A stretch of DNA of 64,000 bases from Anaerolineaceae bacterium (GCA_003569365.1 BGOS01000028.1:1-64000); one strand, 5' to 3'. Positions 30,246 through 39,515 are shown, counted from the stretch's first letter. Program-made: numbers and translations. Notes: generated by a model not told the origin, from the sequence alone.

Positions 30246-30457
30246 CGCGGCTTGGTTGGTTACTGCGCTGCCGGCTGCCGCGGCGTGGGATTCGTGTGGT
30301 GCGCGGGTGGTTGTTTTGCGATGCACGGCAGAGTCTGCCCGCAGGCAGCTGCCGGCGGAGTTGGCAGATGCCGCAGTCTGGCGGCGGCGGCCTGCAAGGT
30401 AAACTTGTTTTCACCGCATCGTGATGCATCTGCTGCGGCTGCATAAAAAATTTAGCA

Positions 30458-31609
30458 ATGTCACCCATACCAATTAGTTACTTTGAGACTCTGCGGCCGG
30501 AGATGCTGGCGCAGCTGGCCGCGTTTGTGAGCATCGAGTCGCCGTCGCTGGATAAGCCGGCGCTGGACCGCATGGGCGCAGCGCTGCGCGCGTCGCTGCA
30601 GCCGCTGGGGGCACAGGTGCGCATTGATGAGCAGGCAGAGACGGGCAATAACATTGTGGCGGCGTGGCCGGGTGCGAATGGCAGCACGCAGGGTGGGTTT
30701 GTGATCATGTGCCACTTTGACACGGTGCATCCGGTGGGGATGCTGGCGGAGAACCCGGTGCGCATGGCGGATGGGTTGATGTATGGGCCGGGCATCATTG
30801 ATATGAAGGGCAGCCTGACGCAAGTGTTGTTTGCACTGCGTGCGCTGCGCGAGCAGCAGCGCTGGCCCGCGTGGCCGGTGACGCTGCTGCTGACCTCTGA
30901 TGAAGAAGTGGGATCGAACAGCTCGCGGCCCTTGATTACAAGCTTGGGCAGTGCGGCGGGACTGGTGTTGTGCATGGAGCCGGCGCTGCCCGATGGCGCG
31001 CTAAAGACCGCGCGCAAAGGCATCGGCGGCTTCACAGTTACGGCGCATGGGCGGGCCGCGCATGCCGGTGCCGACCACGCCAATGGCGTGAATGCGATTG
31101 CAGAGATGGCGCGGCAGGTGCTGGCGCTGCAGGGTCTGACAGATTACCCGCGCGGCACCACTGTAAGCACGGGGATTGTGCGCGGTGGCACGCGCAGTAA
31201 TGTAGTGCCGGATGAATGCACCGTAGAGGTGGACTTCCGCGTGGAGACAGAGGCTGAAGGCGCGCGCGTGACCGCGGCGGTGAACGGCTTGCAGCCGCAG
31301 CTCAAGGGCGCCCGGCTGGAAGTGAGCGGCGGACTGGAGCGTCCGCCCATGCCGCGCAGTTCCGCAATTGGCGCTGCGTTTGAACGCGCGCGACGCATTG
31401 CGCAGGCGCTACAGCTGGAGCTGCGCGAGGGCAGCACTGGTGGCGGCTCGGACGCAAACCTGGTGGCACCCTACGGCGTTGCCATCCTGGACGGCCTGGG
31501 CCCGCTGGGCGGTGGCGCACACACGCGCACAGAGGCGCTGCGCGTGGAGCAGTTTGCTCCGCGGGTGGCGCTGCTGGCCGCAATCCTGAGCGAGTGGGAC
31601 GGCGGCTGA
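30458..31609 (+). CDS. M20 family metallopeptidase (glutamate carboxypeptidase-like)
   Basis: The 383-residue zinc peptidase of the ArgE/DapE/CPG2 type has His86/Asp88 in HFDTV, Asp115 in GIIDMKG, catalytic Glu149 and zinc-binding Glu150 in SDEEVG, and the last His in GGGAHTRTE near the C-terminus. A lid (dimerisation) domain occupies about residues 185-300. It most likely hydrolyses an amino-acid amide bond in the cytosol; the exact substrate is unknown. An AT-rich stretch precedes the ATG at 30458. It overlaps the downstream membrane-protein gene by 16 nt. Confidence 0.88.
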   Translation: MSPIPISYFETLRPEMLAQLAAFVSIESPSLDKPALDRMGAALRASLQPLGAQVRIDEQAETGNNIVAAWPGANGSTQGGFVIMCHFDTVHPVGMLAENPVRMADGLMYGPGIIDMKGSLTQVLFALRALREQQRWPAWPVTLLLTSDEEVGSNSSRPLITSLGSAAGLVLCMEPALPDGALKTARKGIGGFTVTAHGRAAHAGADHANGVNAIAEMARQVLALQGLTDYPRGTTVSTGIVRGGTRSNVVPDECTVEVDFRVETEAEGARVTAAVNGLQPQLKGARLEVSGGLERPPMPRSSAIGAAFERARRIAQALQLELREGSTGGGSDANLVAPYGVAILDGLGPLGGGAHTRTEALRVEQFAPRVALLAAILSEWDGG

Positions 31610-33069
31610 AACCGGCAACACCATGGCTGGCCGCCATCTTGTTGTGGTGGTGGGTGCGGTTGCACAATCTGCTGCAGCTGCCGGCGTTTATCGACGAGGG
31701 TGCGCAACTGCAGTGGGCGCGCCTTGTATGGCGCATGCAGCCGTTTCATGGCGCGTCTGATGGAAAGCTCTTAGGCATCTGGCTGGGTGCTGCGCTGTGG
31801 CCGTTTGCCGGCGGGCTGTGGCTGCTGCGCGTGGCGGGACTGCTGGTGGGAGTGTGCGGCTTTGCTGCGCTGCTGGCAACTGCGCGGCGCTGGCTGGGCG
31901 CGCGCGCAGCCGTAGTTGCGGCAGCGCTGCTGCTTGTTTTGCCGCACGCACATTTTTTTGAGCGCATGGCGGTTGCTGATGCTGTTTCGCCTGCGCTGTT
32001 GATGCTTGTGCTTTGGAGCGGGTTGCATGCGCTAGCAGCGCAGCGCACCCGCGCGTGGGCTGTGATCTGTGGTGCGCTGCTGGCGGCCGCAGTGCTGGCC
32101 AAACTTTCCAACCTGGTTTTTGCAGCCATCCCATTTCTGATTGCGCTGGTGTGGCTGCGCCCGGCAGTGTGGCGCAGGCAGCTGGCTGCGCTGCTCCAGA
32201 TTTATTTGGCCGCAGTTGTTTTGCTTTTGCCGGTCTGGCTTGCGTTGACCCTTGTGCAGTCGGACATGGGGTTTGACCTGTTGAGCAGCAAAGGGCCGCA
32301 CACGCTTGGCGAGACAATTATCGAGACCGGCAAAATAGTGCGCAGCCTGCCCGGCAGCGTGGCGGCGTATTGGACCATGCCGCTGCTTGTGCTGGCCGGT
32401 TTGCTGTGGGCGGCCGGGCTGGCCAGCCGCAAGCGCATGGCACTATTTTGCGGCTTTGCTGCGGCTGCCTTTTTAGTTTTGGTGGTTACGCGCTCAACCG
32501 ATGGCATGTTTGAGTCGCGCTATCTGCTGCCGGTGCTGCCGCTGCTTGCGCTGCTGGCTGGTGCCGGCGCCGAAAGGCTGCTGGGCGCTGCGAGTGCCCG
32601 GGCCCAGATGCTTTTGTCTTTGCTTGCACTTGGCGCAGCCGTGCCCGCGCTGCAATTTGTAATGCTCACCTGGGTGGCACCGCAACAGCTGCCGCTGGGG
32701 GCGTTTCCGGACCGCTGGGAATATATTACCGGCTGGCCCAGTGGCTTTGCGCTGCGCGCGGTGGCTGCAGAGCTTGCGGGGCGCAACGCGCCGCTAACCG
32801 TCATTACAGTTGATCAAGGAAGCTGGGAGCGCCTGCAAGCACATCTGCCGTACGGCTCGCAGGTGAGGGCCGTGGTCCGGCCGCTGAAAGATTGGCGCGC
32901 CGGCAGTGTGCCGCCCGGCATGCAGCCGGATGACTTGTTATTGCTGGACCATCCGCGTGATGATGGCGTGCCGCAGCAGTTGGGTGTGGGCTTGAGCGCT
33001 GTGGAAACCTACTACCGGCCGCAGCGCGAGTCGTGGGTTACGCTTTATCGCGTGCAGCCGGCGCCGTAA
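31594..33069 (+). CDS. PMT/ArnT-like membrane glycosyltransferase
   Basis: The 491-residue polytopic protein has about ten to twelve TM helices. Just after the first helix it carries FIDEGAQLQWARL, the acidic loop of the GT-C (GT39/GT83) mannosyl- and aminoarabinosyltransferases, where the Asp is catalytic. A C-terminal domain (about residues 380-491) is extracytoplasmic or soluble. Such enzymes move a sugar from a lipid carrier onto a protein or lipid outside the membrane. The GTG start at 31594 overlaps the M20 gene's end, so the two are co-transcribed. Acceptor and donor are unknown. Confidence 0.75.
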   Translation: MGRRLKPATPWLAAILLWWWVRLHNLLQLPAFIDEGAQLQWARLVWRMQPFHGASDGKLLGIWLGAALWPFAGGLWLLRVAGLLVGVCGFAALLATARRWLGARAAVVAAALLLVLPHAHFFERMAVADAVSPALLMLVLWSGLHALAAQRTRAWAVICGALLAAAVLAKLSNLVFAAIPFLIALVWLRPAVWRRQLAALLQIYLAAVVLLLPVWLALTLVQSDMGFDLLSSKGPHTLGETIIETGKIVRSLPGSVAAYWTMPLLVLAGLLWAAGLASRKRMALFCGFAAAAFLVLVVTRSTDGMFESRYLLPVLPLLALLAGAGAERLLGAASARAQMLLSLLALGAAVPALQFVMLTWVAPQQLPLGAFPDRWEYITGWPSGFALRAVAAELAGRNAPLTVITVDQGSWERLQAHLPYGSQVRAVVRPLKDWRAGSVPPGMQPDDLLLLDHPRDDGVPQQLGVGLSAVETYYRPQRESWVTLYRVQPAP

Positions 33070-33108
33070 CACGCAGCGCTTGCCCACCCGCGGCTGGCGT
33101 GCGGGCGC

Positions 33109-34206
33109 TCACCCCGGCGCTGCGCCGCTGTTAGTGCGCCGCAAGAATTGCAGCAGGCGTGGCAGTGCAAACTCGTACAAGGTGTAAGCTGCCGGCCTGA
33201 GCACAAGGTCCCATGCGCCCGGCGTGCGCACCACGCGCCCGTTGAAGCCGGACTTGAAGCGCCAGACCCCCGCCAGCGGATCTGTTGTTTCAAAATTGTC
33301 CGGCGCGCCCCACATGTCGTATAGAGTGCAGCCGCGCGCATGCGCCCATTGCAGCGCGTGCCACTGCAGCAAATAGTTCGGCATTTTGTCGCGGTGGGCA
33401 CTGCTGGACATGCCGTGCATATACACGGCCTGCTGCGCGTAAGCGAACACAACCGCGCCTGCAATCGGCTGCGCACCGTACTCTGCAATCAGCGGCTGCG
33501 CGAGGCCGGCTTGCGCAAAGCTCGACCATAGATCTAAATAGTAAGCCTGCGTCCGGATGGGAAAGCCGTCGCGTTGGGCGGTCTGCTTGTACATCTCGTA
33601 AAGAGCGGGCAGCTGCTGCGTAGTGGCTGGCTGCACATTCACGCCATGGCGTTGTGCGAGACGGATGTTGTAGCGCGTCTTGGTCTTGAAGGCGGCCAGC
33701 AGCTTTTCCGGCTGCTGCTGCAGGTCCAGCACAACCGTGTTGCGAAATTGAATTTGGCTGGCTGACAGCTTCCAACCGCCGCGCGTTAGCAAGTCGGCTG
33801 CGGCTGCGGTGCTGGCATCCGCGCTTGGGGCTGCTAGCGCCAGCGCTGGATCGATTTTGATAAAGATTGCGTTGGCCTGTTTGCCGGCTGTCCGCAAATC
33901 AGCCAACACTGTTTGGGCAAGTGCCGGATTGCGCCAATCCAACAAGGGGCCATGCGGCACGTATTGGATAACAGCGTTCAGCCCGAAGGTGCGGGCGCTG
34001 CGCTGCAGTAGTTGTGCGCCAGCTGCCGCGCGCGCGTTGCCATCCCACAACATGCGCCGCGGCTGCCAGCCGTGGCGCGCTTTGAAGTCGCCCCATTGCC
34101 AGGCTTGAAGCAGCGGCGGTGCCGGATCAATTTGCAACAGGGCGGCCTGCCAATCTTCGGCAGAGCTCGCATTGCGCAGCAGATACCGCGCGGCTGGACT
34201 GCTCAT
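33109..34206 (-). CDS. FemAB-like peptidoglycan aminoacyltransferase, copy 2
   Basis: The 365-residue protein has the double GNAT-like FemABX fold. Family marks are LLQAWQWGDFKARHGW near residue 32, the hinge MSKTRYNIRLAQR-like segment (KTKTRYNIRLAQRHGV, about residues 175-190), QRDGFPIRTQAYY, and GWALQWAHARGCTLYDMWG-like near the C-terminus (LQWHALQWAHARGC, then YDMWGAPDN). Fem proteins add amino acids from aminoacyl-tRNA to lipid II, building the peptidoglycan cross-bridge. It lies 15 nt downstream of a paralogue in the same operon, like femA/femB pairs. Confidence 0.85.
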   Translation of the reverse strand: MSSPAARYLLRNASSAEDWQAALLQIDPAPPLLQAWQWGDFKARHGWQPRRMLWDGNARAAAGAQLLQRSARTFGLNAVIQYVPHGPLLDWRNPALAQTVLADLRTAGKQANAIFIKIDPALALAAPSADASTAAAADLLTRGGWKLSASQIQFRNTVVLDLQQQPEKLLAAFKTKTRYNIRLAQRHGVNVQPATTQQLPALYEMYKQTAQRDGFPIRTQAYYLDLWSSFAQAGLAQPLIAEYGAQPIAGAVVFAYAQQAVYMHGMSSSAHRDKMPNYLLQWHALQWAHARGCTLYDMWGAPDNFETTDPLAGVWRFKSGFNGRVVRTPGAWDLVLRPAAYTLYEFALPRLLQFLRRTNSGAAPG

Positions 34207-34221
34207 TGAATTGCTGCCAGA

Positions 34222-35298
34222 TCAGCCGGGAGGGCTTTTGCGCTGTGCCAGCCGCAGATAGGTGCGGTACAGAAAGTGCGCCCCTGGCCTGTAAACATGA
34301 TCCCAGGCGCCGCAGGTGCGCGCCAAAGTGCCGCCAAAGCCGCGTTTGAATCGGTAAACCGGCCAGAGCCCGTCGCTGCGCTGGGTGAACGCTTCTTCTA
34401 GTTGCGTTTCGTCCGCATCGGGCACACCCCACATGTCATACGTGCTGCAGCCTTGCGCATGCGCCCACTGCATCGCAGCCCACTGCACAGCGTAAGGCGC
34501 CATGCTGGCGCGATCCAAATCATCCGATGCGCCGTACAAGTACCATGCACGCGCTCCGCTGGAAAAAATCATTGCTCCGGCCAGTATGCCGCCCGTGCTT
34601 TCCGCTAGCAGCAGTGCAACGCGTGCGGTTGCTGCAAAACTCTCGTAAGCAGTTTGGTAGTAGCGTTCACTGTGAATGCCAAACTCGTCGCGTGCTGCAG
34701 TGGATTGCAGCAGGCGCCAAAACGCCGCCAGCTCTGCGCCAGCGTTTTGCAGCGGCGCGCTGCGCACCACCACGCCTTTTTTTTCCGCCAAGCCGATGTT
34801 GTAACGCGTCTTCGATTTCATGCGCGCCAGCGCCGCTGCGGGTTCGCAAGCGGTGTCCACTCGCAGCGTGCGCCGCGGCTGCAGGCTTTGAGCGCTCGCG
34901 TGCCACCCAAGAGCTTGCAGTAGTTGGCGGGGCTCGGCGCCATCCGCCAGATCCGGTTCCAGTTTTAAGAAAATTGCGTTCTCGGCACGCGCGGCAGCAT
35001 CGCACAGGAGCAGCAGCGCTTGGGTTTGCGCAGCGTCTTGCCAGTTCACCAGCGGGCCTTTGGGCAGGTAGGCAATGCTGCCAAAGGCGAGCGGCAGCCG
35101 GCGCACCAGAATTTGGGCGCCGGCCACAATGCGGCCTGCGCTGCGCAGCGCCACACGCCGCACACGCCAGCCGAAGCTGCATTTAAGCTGCGCCCACGCC
35201 GCAGTTTGCAGCAGGTGCGCTTCGCCGCAGTTGCCGGCGCCGCCGGGCGCTGAGGCAAAAGCATCCCACTCAGCTGCGTCAATTTCGGCTTCCGGCAC
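34222..35298 (-). CDS. FemAB-like peptidoglycan aminoacyltransferase, copy 1
   Basis: The 358-residue paralogue of the downstream gene shares the same blocks: LLQTAAWAQLKCSFGWRVRR, the MKSKTRYNIGLAEKKGV segment, ARDEFGIHSERYYQ, and QWAAMQWAHAQGCSTYDMWG. Together the two genes likely add successive residues to a lipid II side chain, as FemA and FemB do in staphylococci (inference). A TATAAT box (complement of 35306-35311) lies 7 nt before the GTG at 35298, predicting a leaderless transcript. The reported 358 residues fit a normal family length. Membrane association is expected through lipid II, with no TM helix seen. Confidence 0.85.
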   Translation of the reverse strand: MPEAEIDAAEWDAFASAPGGAGNCGEAHLLQTAAWAQLKCSFGWRVRRVALRSAGRIVAGAQILVRRLPLAFGSIAYLPKGPLVNWQDAAQTQALLLLCDAAARAENAIFLKLEPDLADGAEPRQLLQALGWHASAQSLQPRRTLRVDTACEPAAALARMKSKTRYNIGLAEKKGVVVRSAPLQNAGAELAAFWRLLQSTAARDEFGIHSERYYQTAYESFAATARVALLLAESTGGILAGAMIFSSGARAWYLYGASDDLDRASMAPYAVQWAAMQWAHAQGCSTYDMWGVPDADETQLEEAFTQRSDGLWPVYRFKRGFGGTLARTCGAWDHVYRPGAHFLYRTYLRLAQRKSPPG

Positions 35299-35305
35299 GG
35301 CAGCG

Positions 35306-35311
35306 ATTATA
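35306..35311 (-). promoter_or_regulatory. -10 box of leaderless promoter
   Basis: Exact TATAAT, 7 nt before the GTG at 35298 on the minus strand. It reads into the femAB-like pair. Confidence 0.6.
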
Positions 35312-35399
35312 GTGGCGGCAAGTGATTTCGTAAGTAAAATCTGAGACGGTTGGGTTGTGCGCCCGGTGTGCTTTAATTAATCCACCCACATTATTCTCA

Positions 35400-36212
35400 A
35401 TGAGTTTTAAAACTGCGGTACGCCAGCAAACAATTGATGTGCCTTCGGCTGCCTTAGAGTTTGCCAGATCAATTGCCTATCCGGATCTGGATGTTGCGCA
35501 CTATCTGACGGAACTCGACGAGCTTGCCCGCGCCGCACAAAGTTCAATCGGGCACCATTTAGAAACTGCCGCGCGTGCGCGGGCACTGGCGGCTTTCCTT
35601 TTTCAAGACGAGGGCTTCACAGGCAATACTGCAGATTACGGCAATCCGGCCAACAGTTTTTTGAATGCTGTGCTTGACGACCGCCGTGGCCTTCCCATCG
35701 CACTCTCGGTTTTGTACGTTGCCATCGGGCAGCGCTGCCAGCTGCCGGTTTACGGGGTGGGCATGCCCGGCCACTTTGTGGCGGCTTGCAGCACACCGGC
35801 CGGCCCGCTCTTTATTGATGCCTTCAACGGCGGGGCAGAGCTAAGCCCGGCGAATTGTGCGCAGCTGGTGCAAAGTATGACTGCGCAGAAGCTTGACTTT
35901 GAGCAAGCCTGGCTGAATGAATTTTCGGCAGAGGACACACTGGTGCGCATGCTTAATAATTTGCGCCAGGCGTATGTGAACCGGCGCGAGTGGAGCCTGG
36001 CGCTGAAAGCCGTCGACCAGCTGCAGATTTTGCATCCGGCGCGCGCCGCCCATTGGCGCACGCGCGGTTTTATCCACCTGCAGGCGGGTGAGCTGGGCGC
36101 CGCATTGCGGGCGCTTGAGCAGTTTTTGTGCCGCGCGCCAGGCGGGTCAGACGCGCAAGTTATCCGCAACGCCTGCAATCAAATTCGCAACAGTATTGCG
36201 CGCTTGAACTAG
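35400..36212 (+). CDS. SirB1/transglutaminase-like family protein
   Basis: The 270-residue protein has the UPF0162/SirB1 pattern: DLDVAHYLTELDELARAA, LAAFLFQDEGFTGNTADYGNPANSFLNAVLDDRRGLPIALS (split here only for description), then VGMPGHFVAA, which carries the His of the family, and FIDAFNGG. The C-terminal third reads as two TPR-like helical repeats (LVRMLNNLRQAYVNRREWSLALKAVDQ). The family is transglutaminase-like, with unproven function. I start at the ATG at 35400; the frame is open from 35355 but adds an unusual Cys-rich stretch. It is divergent from the femAB-like operon and converges with the fasciclin gene. Confidence 0.8.
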   Translation: MSFKTAVRQQTIDVPSAALEFARSIAYPDLDVAHYLTELDELARAAQSSIGHHLETAARARALAAFLFQDEGFTGNTADYGNPANSFLNAVLDDRRGLPIALSVLYVAIGQRCQLPVYGVGMPGHFVAACSTPAGPLFIDAFNGGAELSPANCAQLVQSMTAQKLDFEQAWLNEFSAEDTLVRMLNNLRQAYVNRREWSLALKAVDQLQILHPARAAHWRTRGFIHLQAGELGAALRALEQFLCRAPGGSDAQVIRNACNQIRNSIARLN

Positions 36213-36227
36213 GCGCGCCAGGACCGG

Positions 36228-37412
36228 CTAGCGAGGCGGGGGAATGAGCGCCGTGTTCAGCACGTGGATCACGCCGTTCGAAGCCATCAGGTCGGTGCTG
36301 GTTATTTGCGCTGAGCCATAGAGCTGGGCGCCGGCGCTGCCGGAAATCTTGATGCTCGGGCCGGCGAGCGTGAGCACTTCCTGGGGTGTCAGGTCGGCCT
36401 GCATCAGTTTTCCGCCCACCACATGGTAGAGCAGTACAGTGCGCATTGTATTCGCGTCCAGCATCAGGAAGTCCACAGTGCCCGCCGGCAGAGTAAGGAA
36501 CCCTTTATTTACCGGTGCGAACACAGTGAACGGGCCTTCGCCCTGTAAAACCGTTATTAAGTCGGCTCGCTCCAGCCAGCTGTAAAACGTGGTGAAGCGG
36601 TCATCGACAGCGAGCAGGTCGATAACGGTGCCCATGTCAGGCGTTTGCAGCACAGTGTTTATTGGGTGCACGAGGCCGTTGCCGGTGGCCGGGCTGGCCG
36701 CAGCCACAATTGCGCCATTGACAGTGGCCCCGGTGGCTGTGACGCGCAGCGCCAGCGCCGGGCCGAGCACAGTGCGCAGCGCTGGCATATTTGCAAAGGC
36801 AGACTGCTCCAGCCGCAACGGAACCAGATGGTAGCTGAGCAGTTCTGCGAGCACATCCGGGTTTTGCAGCAGCTGCTCGAGTGTGCCTTCAGGCAGCTGC
36901 TCAAAGGCTGCGTTGGTGGGCGCAAATAATGTGAACGGCCCGCCGCTGCGCAGCGTCTCGGCCAAGCCGGCACTTTGAATGGCTTGCACCAGCGTGCTGA
37001 ATTGTGGATCGGATGTTAGCAGGCTGAAAATGTTTGCGGTCGGGTTTCCGGGAGCGGGTGGCGGTTCACTGGTGGCGGCGACTGCCACTGCCGTGCTCGG
37101 GGGCGGTGTGGGCGCAGGTGTTGCCGTGGCCGGCAGAGCAATCGCGTTGGCCGCATCCATGGCCACCATGGTTTGCTGCACAAACGCTTGCAAAGTGGGC
37201 AGCCCAACCGGCACGCGCGTTGCGAGCTCGGTGCTGGCAGCCGTTGCGGTGGCCGGCACGGCAGCAGTTTGGGAGCTCAGGATCCACCAGCCCACCAGTC
37301 CGCCGCCCACCAGCGCAACCACCAGCGACATCACCGTTATCGTGCCCAAAAAGGCGGTGATGATTATTGTTGGCGCAGAGGCCTCTTCTAGGAACTGGCG
37401 TAATCTTTGCAT
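36228..37412 (-). CDS. Membrane-anchored fasciclin (FAS1) domain protein
   Basis: The 394-residue protein has an N-terminal TM helix (ITVMSLVVALVGGGLVGWWIL, about residues 20-40), an Ala/Thr/Pro linker, and two FAS1 domains (about residues 128-255 and 265-394). Each has the H1 block (GGPFTLFAPTNAAFEQLPEG and GEGPFTVFAPVNKGF) and the YH block (LLSYHLVP and LLYHVVGG). FAS1 domains mediate adhesion or polysaccharide binding. The ATG at 37412 (MQRLRQFLEE) was chosen over the longer frame to 37499. It is probably exposed on the cell surface. It sits downstream of an amino-acid ABC permease on the same strand but has a separate envelope role. Confidence 0.85.
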   Translation of the reverse strand: MQRLRQFLEEASAPTIIITAFLGTITVMSLVVALVGGGLVGWWILSSQTAAVPATATAASTELATRVPVGLPTLQAFVQQTMVAMDAANAIALPATATPAPTPPPSTAVAVAATSEPPPAPGNPTANIFSLLTSDPQFSTLVQAIQSAGLAETLRSGGPFTLFAPTNAAFEQLPEGTLEQLLQNPDVLAELLSYHLVPLRLEQSAFANMPALRTVLGPALALRVTATGATVNGAIVAAASPATGNGLVHPINTVLQTPDMGTVIDLLAVDDRFTTFYSWLERADLITVLQGEGPFTVFAPVNKGFLTLPAGTVDFLMLDANTMRTVLLYHVVGGKLMQADLTPQEVLTLAGPSIKISGSAGAQLYGSAQITSTDLMASNGVIHVLNTALIPPPR

Positions 37413-37439
37413 CGGCGTGGCAGAGTCGCGATCGATCCC

Positions 37440-37445
37440 ATTGTA
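37440..37445 (-). promoter_or_regulatory. -10 box candidate for fasciclin gene
   Basis: TACAAT 27 nt before the ATG at 37412, giving a leader of about 20 nt. A supporting -35 was not found. Confidence 0.35.
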
Positions 37446-37583
37446 CTCCGCAACCGCTGCGCAAAGCCAGATCCGGATTGAATGTGCATGGCCCCGCAAC
37501 AGTATGCGAACGGGCGCACCCTGTGGCGGTGGGAGTAAATTGTTTGCAAGCTAAAAGAGACCGGTCGATAGACTATGGATTGG

Positions 37584-38444
37584 CTAGGTGCGTCCCTGTG
37601 CCAACTTGTATTCCATCCACCGCACGCCGCGCGAAAGCAGAATGGTCATGGTGAGATACATGAACGCCAGCACACTGTACGACTGCAGGAATACAAATGA
37701 GCTGCTGGCATACAACCGGGCCAGCTGGGTTATGTCTTCCACGCCCAGCACACTCACCAGCGACGAATCCTTCAACATGGAGATAAAGTCATTTCCGAGC
37801 GTGGGCAAAATGCGCCGGATTGCCTGCGGCAGCACGATGTGGCGCATGGTCTGCAGGTAGTTCATGCCCAGCGCGCGGGCGGCTTCAATCTGGCCCTTGT
37901 CGATGGATTGGATGCCGGCCCGAAAGTTCTCTGCTTCGAAGGCGCCGTAGGCAAAGCCCAATGCCAGCACCACCCGCCATTCATTGGGAAAGCTGCGCGG
38001 GGTGAGCTTGCTCAACCAGACATTGCCGGTCATTTCGCCCAATTGGTTCAATTCGCCCATTAGCAGCGGCACGCCCACAAACGCAACATAGAGCAGCAAA
38101 ACCAAAATTGGAATGCCGCGCACAATTTCCACATAGAAAGAAGTGATGTTGCTGATGACAGGATTTACCGCGGTGCGCCCCAAGCCGGCAAACAGGCCAA
38201 TCACCAGTGCCATGGAATAACCGAGCAGTGCGGTGCGCAGGGTAACGATGATGCCGGGTACGATTGCGCGAAACGCGTTGCCTGTTTTTTCATCCGACAT
38301 GATGGAATAGAGGATGAGCAAGCCGAGCAAAATTGTCACCAGCAGCCACCATGGCAGGCGCGCGAGCCAGTCTGAGAACTCGGGCGCGATGCCGGGGCGG
38401 CGGTGGCGGCCAGCCGCTGCGACGGCAGCGGGATCAGCGCTCAT
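37584..38444 (-). CDS. Amino-acid ABC transporter permease (HisM/GlnP type)
   Basis: The 286-residue integral membrane protein has a long N-terminal extension, about five core TM helices, and the EAA loop EAARALGMNYLQTMRHIVLP (about residues 205-225) that contacts the ATPase. FYVEIVRGIPILVLLLY is a hallmark of the polar amino-acid permeases. It lies 149 nt downstream of the binding-protein gene, with a large hairpin between, which is the usual way to make less permease than binding protein. No ATPase gene is present in the cluster. Confidence 0.9.
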   Translation of the reverse strand: MSADPAAVAAAGRHRRPGIAPEFSDWLARLPWWLLVTILLGLLILYSIMSDEKTGNAFRAIVPGIIVTLRTALLGYSMALVIGLFAGLGRTAVNPVISNITSFYVEIVRGIPILVLLLYVAFVGVPLLMGELNQLGEMTGNVWLSKLTPRSFPNEWRVVLALGFAYGAFEAENFRAGIQSIDKGQIEAARALGMNYLQTMRHIVLPQAIRRILPTLGNDFISMLKDSSLVSVLGVEDITQLARLYASSSFVFLQSYSVLAFMYLTMTILLSRGVRWMEYKLAQGRT

Positions 38445-38506
38445 TTAGAGCAACCAACGTTGGGGCTGTGGTGCTGTGGCGAGCATTGCGCGCATAATGC
38501 GGAACA

Positions 38507-38569
38507 GCAAAGGGGCGCAACGGCCAAGGTGTCTTGAAAACCGACCCTTGGCCCGTCACGCCCCTTTGC
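38507..38569 (-). terminator. Two-part hairpin between binding protein and permease
   Basis: The outer stem GCAAAGGGGCG (38507-38517) pairs with CGCCCCTTTGC (38559-38569), and the inner stem GGCCAAGG (38522-38529) pairs with CCTTGGCC (38546-38553). It probably attenuates or stabilises the mRNA so that less permease than binding protein is made. Confidence 0.65.
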
Positions 38570-38592
38570 ATGCGAAATAAAAATTCAGGCGG

Positions 38593-39399
38593 TTATTTGG
38601 ATCCGGGAATCCACTTTTCCTTGAGCTTGTCAAAAGTTCCGTCAGCCTTCTGGTCAGCCAGCGCCTTATTGAAGGCAGCGCGCAGGTCGCTGCCTTGCGG
38701 AAACACAAAGCCGAGGTCTTCGCCAGCCAGTACTTCAGAGAGCGTTTCAAGCTTGTCCGGGTTGGCCTGCATGTTGCCGGATGTGGCTACATCGTCCATC
38801 ACCGTGGCATCAATGTCGTTGTTCATCAAGGCCTGCACAATCAGGCCAAACTGGTCATATGCCTGAATGCGGTCTTTGCCAACGAGCTTCTCCATGATGA
38901 CATAGTTAGTGGTGCCGGGCTGGGCGCCGAATATCAGCTCCGCATTGGCTTTGAAATCGGCGCCGGTTTTGAAGCGGGATTCGCCCTTGCGCACCAGCAG
39001 GCGCTGGGCAACGTTAATCACCGGGTCGCTGAAATCAACATTCTTGGCGCGCTCGGGGGTAATGGTGATGCCATCGGCAGCCATGTCCCACTCCGCTTTG
39101 CCTTTGGACTCCATCACCGCGACGATGGCATCCCAACTTGTGGTGACAAACTTCGTCTTGCAGTTCAGGCGCTTGCAAACATCGTTGACCATGTCATAGT
39201 CCAAGCCCACATTTTCGCCAGTCTTCTCGTCCTTGTAGTTGAAGGGCGGGTAGGCGTTCTCCACGGCGATAACCACCTCGCGCCCGCCGAGGTCGTTGGG
39301 GTTGGCGGCGGCAGCCGGCGCAGCAGCGGGCGCGGGGGCTGCGCAACTGGCCACAAACATTGCGAGGCCCGCAATCATGAGAAATGTTCTTCGGGTCAT
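38593..39399 (-). CDS. Polar amino-acid ABC transporter substrate-binding lipoprotein
   Basis: The 268-residue product has a signal peptide with a lipobox VASC (Cys about residue 19), an Ala/Pro linker, and a family 3 solute-binding domain: VIAVENAYPPFNYKDEKTGE, GLDYDMVNDVCKRL, WDAIVAVMESKGKAEWDMAADGITITPER (in parts) and DFSDPVINVAQRLLVRKG, with NNDIDATVMDD later. It captures an amino acid outside the membrane for the permease encoded downstream. ATG 39399 has AGGAGA at the right distance upstream; a TTG at 39405 lies between. Strong expression is likely given the clear ribosome site and hairpin after it. Confidence 0.92.
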   Translation of the reverse strand: MTRRTFLMIAGLAMFVASCAAPAPAAAPAAAANPNDLGGREVVIAVENAYPPFNYKDEKTGENVGLDYDMVNDVCKRLNCKTKFVTTSWDAIVAVMESKGKAEWDMAADGITITPERAKNVDFSDPVINVAQRLLVRKGESRFKTGADFKANAELIFGAQPGTTNYVIMEKLVGKDRIQAYDQFGLIVQALMNNDIDATVMDDVATSGNMQANPDKLETLSEVLAGEDLGFVFPQGSDLRAAFNKALADQKADGTFDKLKEKWIPGSK

Positions 39400-39515
39400 T
39401 ATCAAGTTCTCCTATAAACTAATCATTCGGACGGAAGTCGAACTTCCTTCAGTTCGCTCCCGAAGAATACCATGCCCGCCGCAGCTGGTCAAACAATTAC
39501 CGGCTGACCGCTGGA

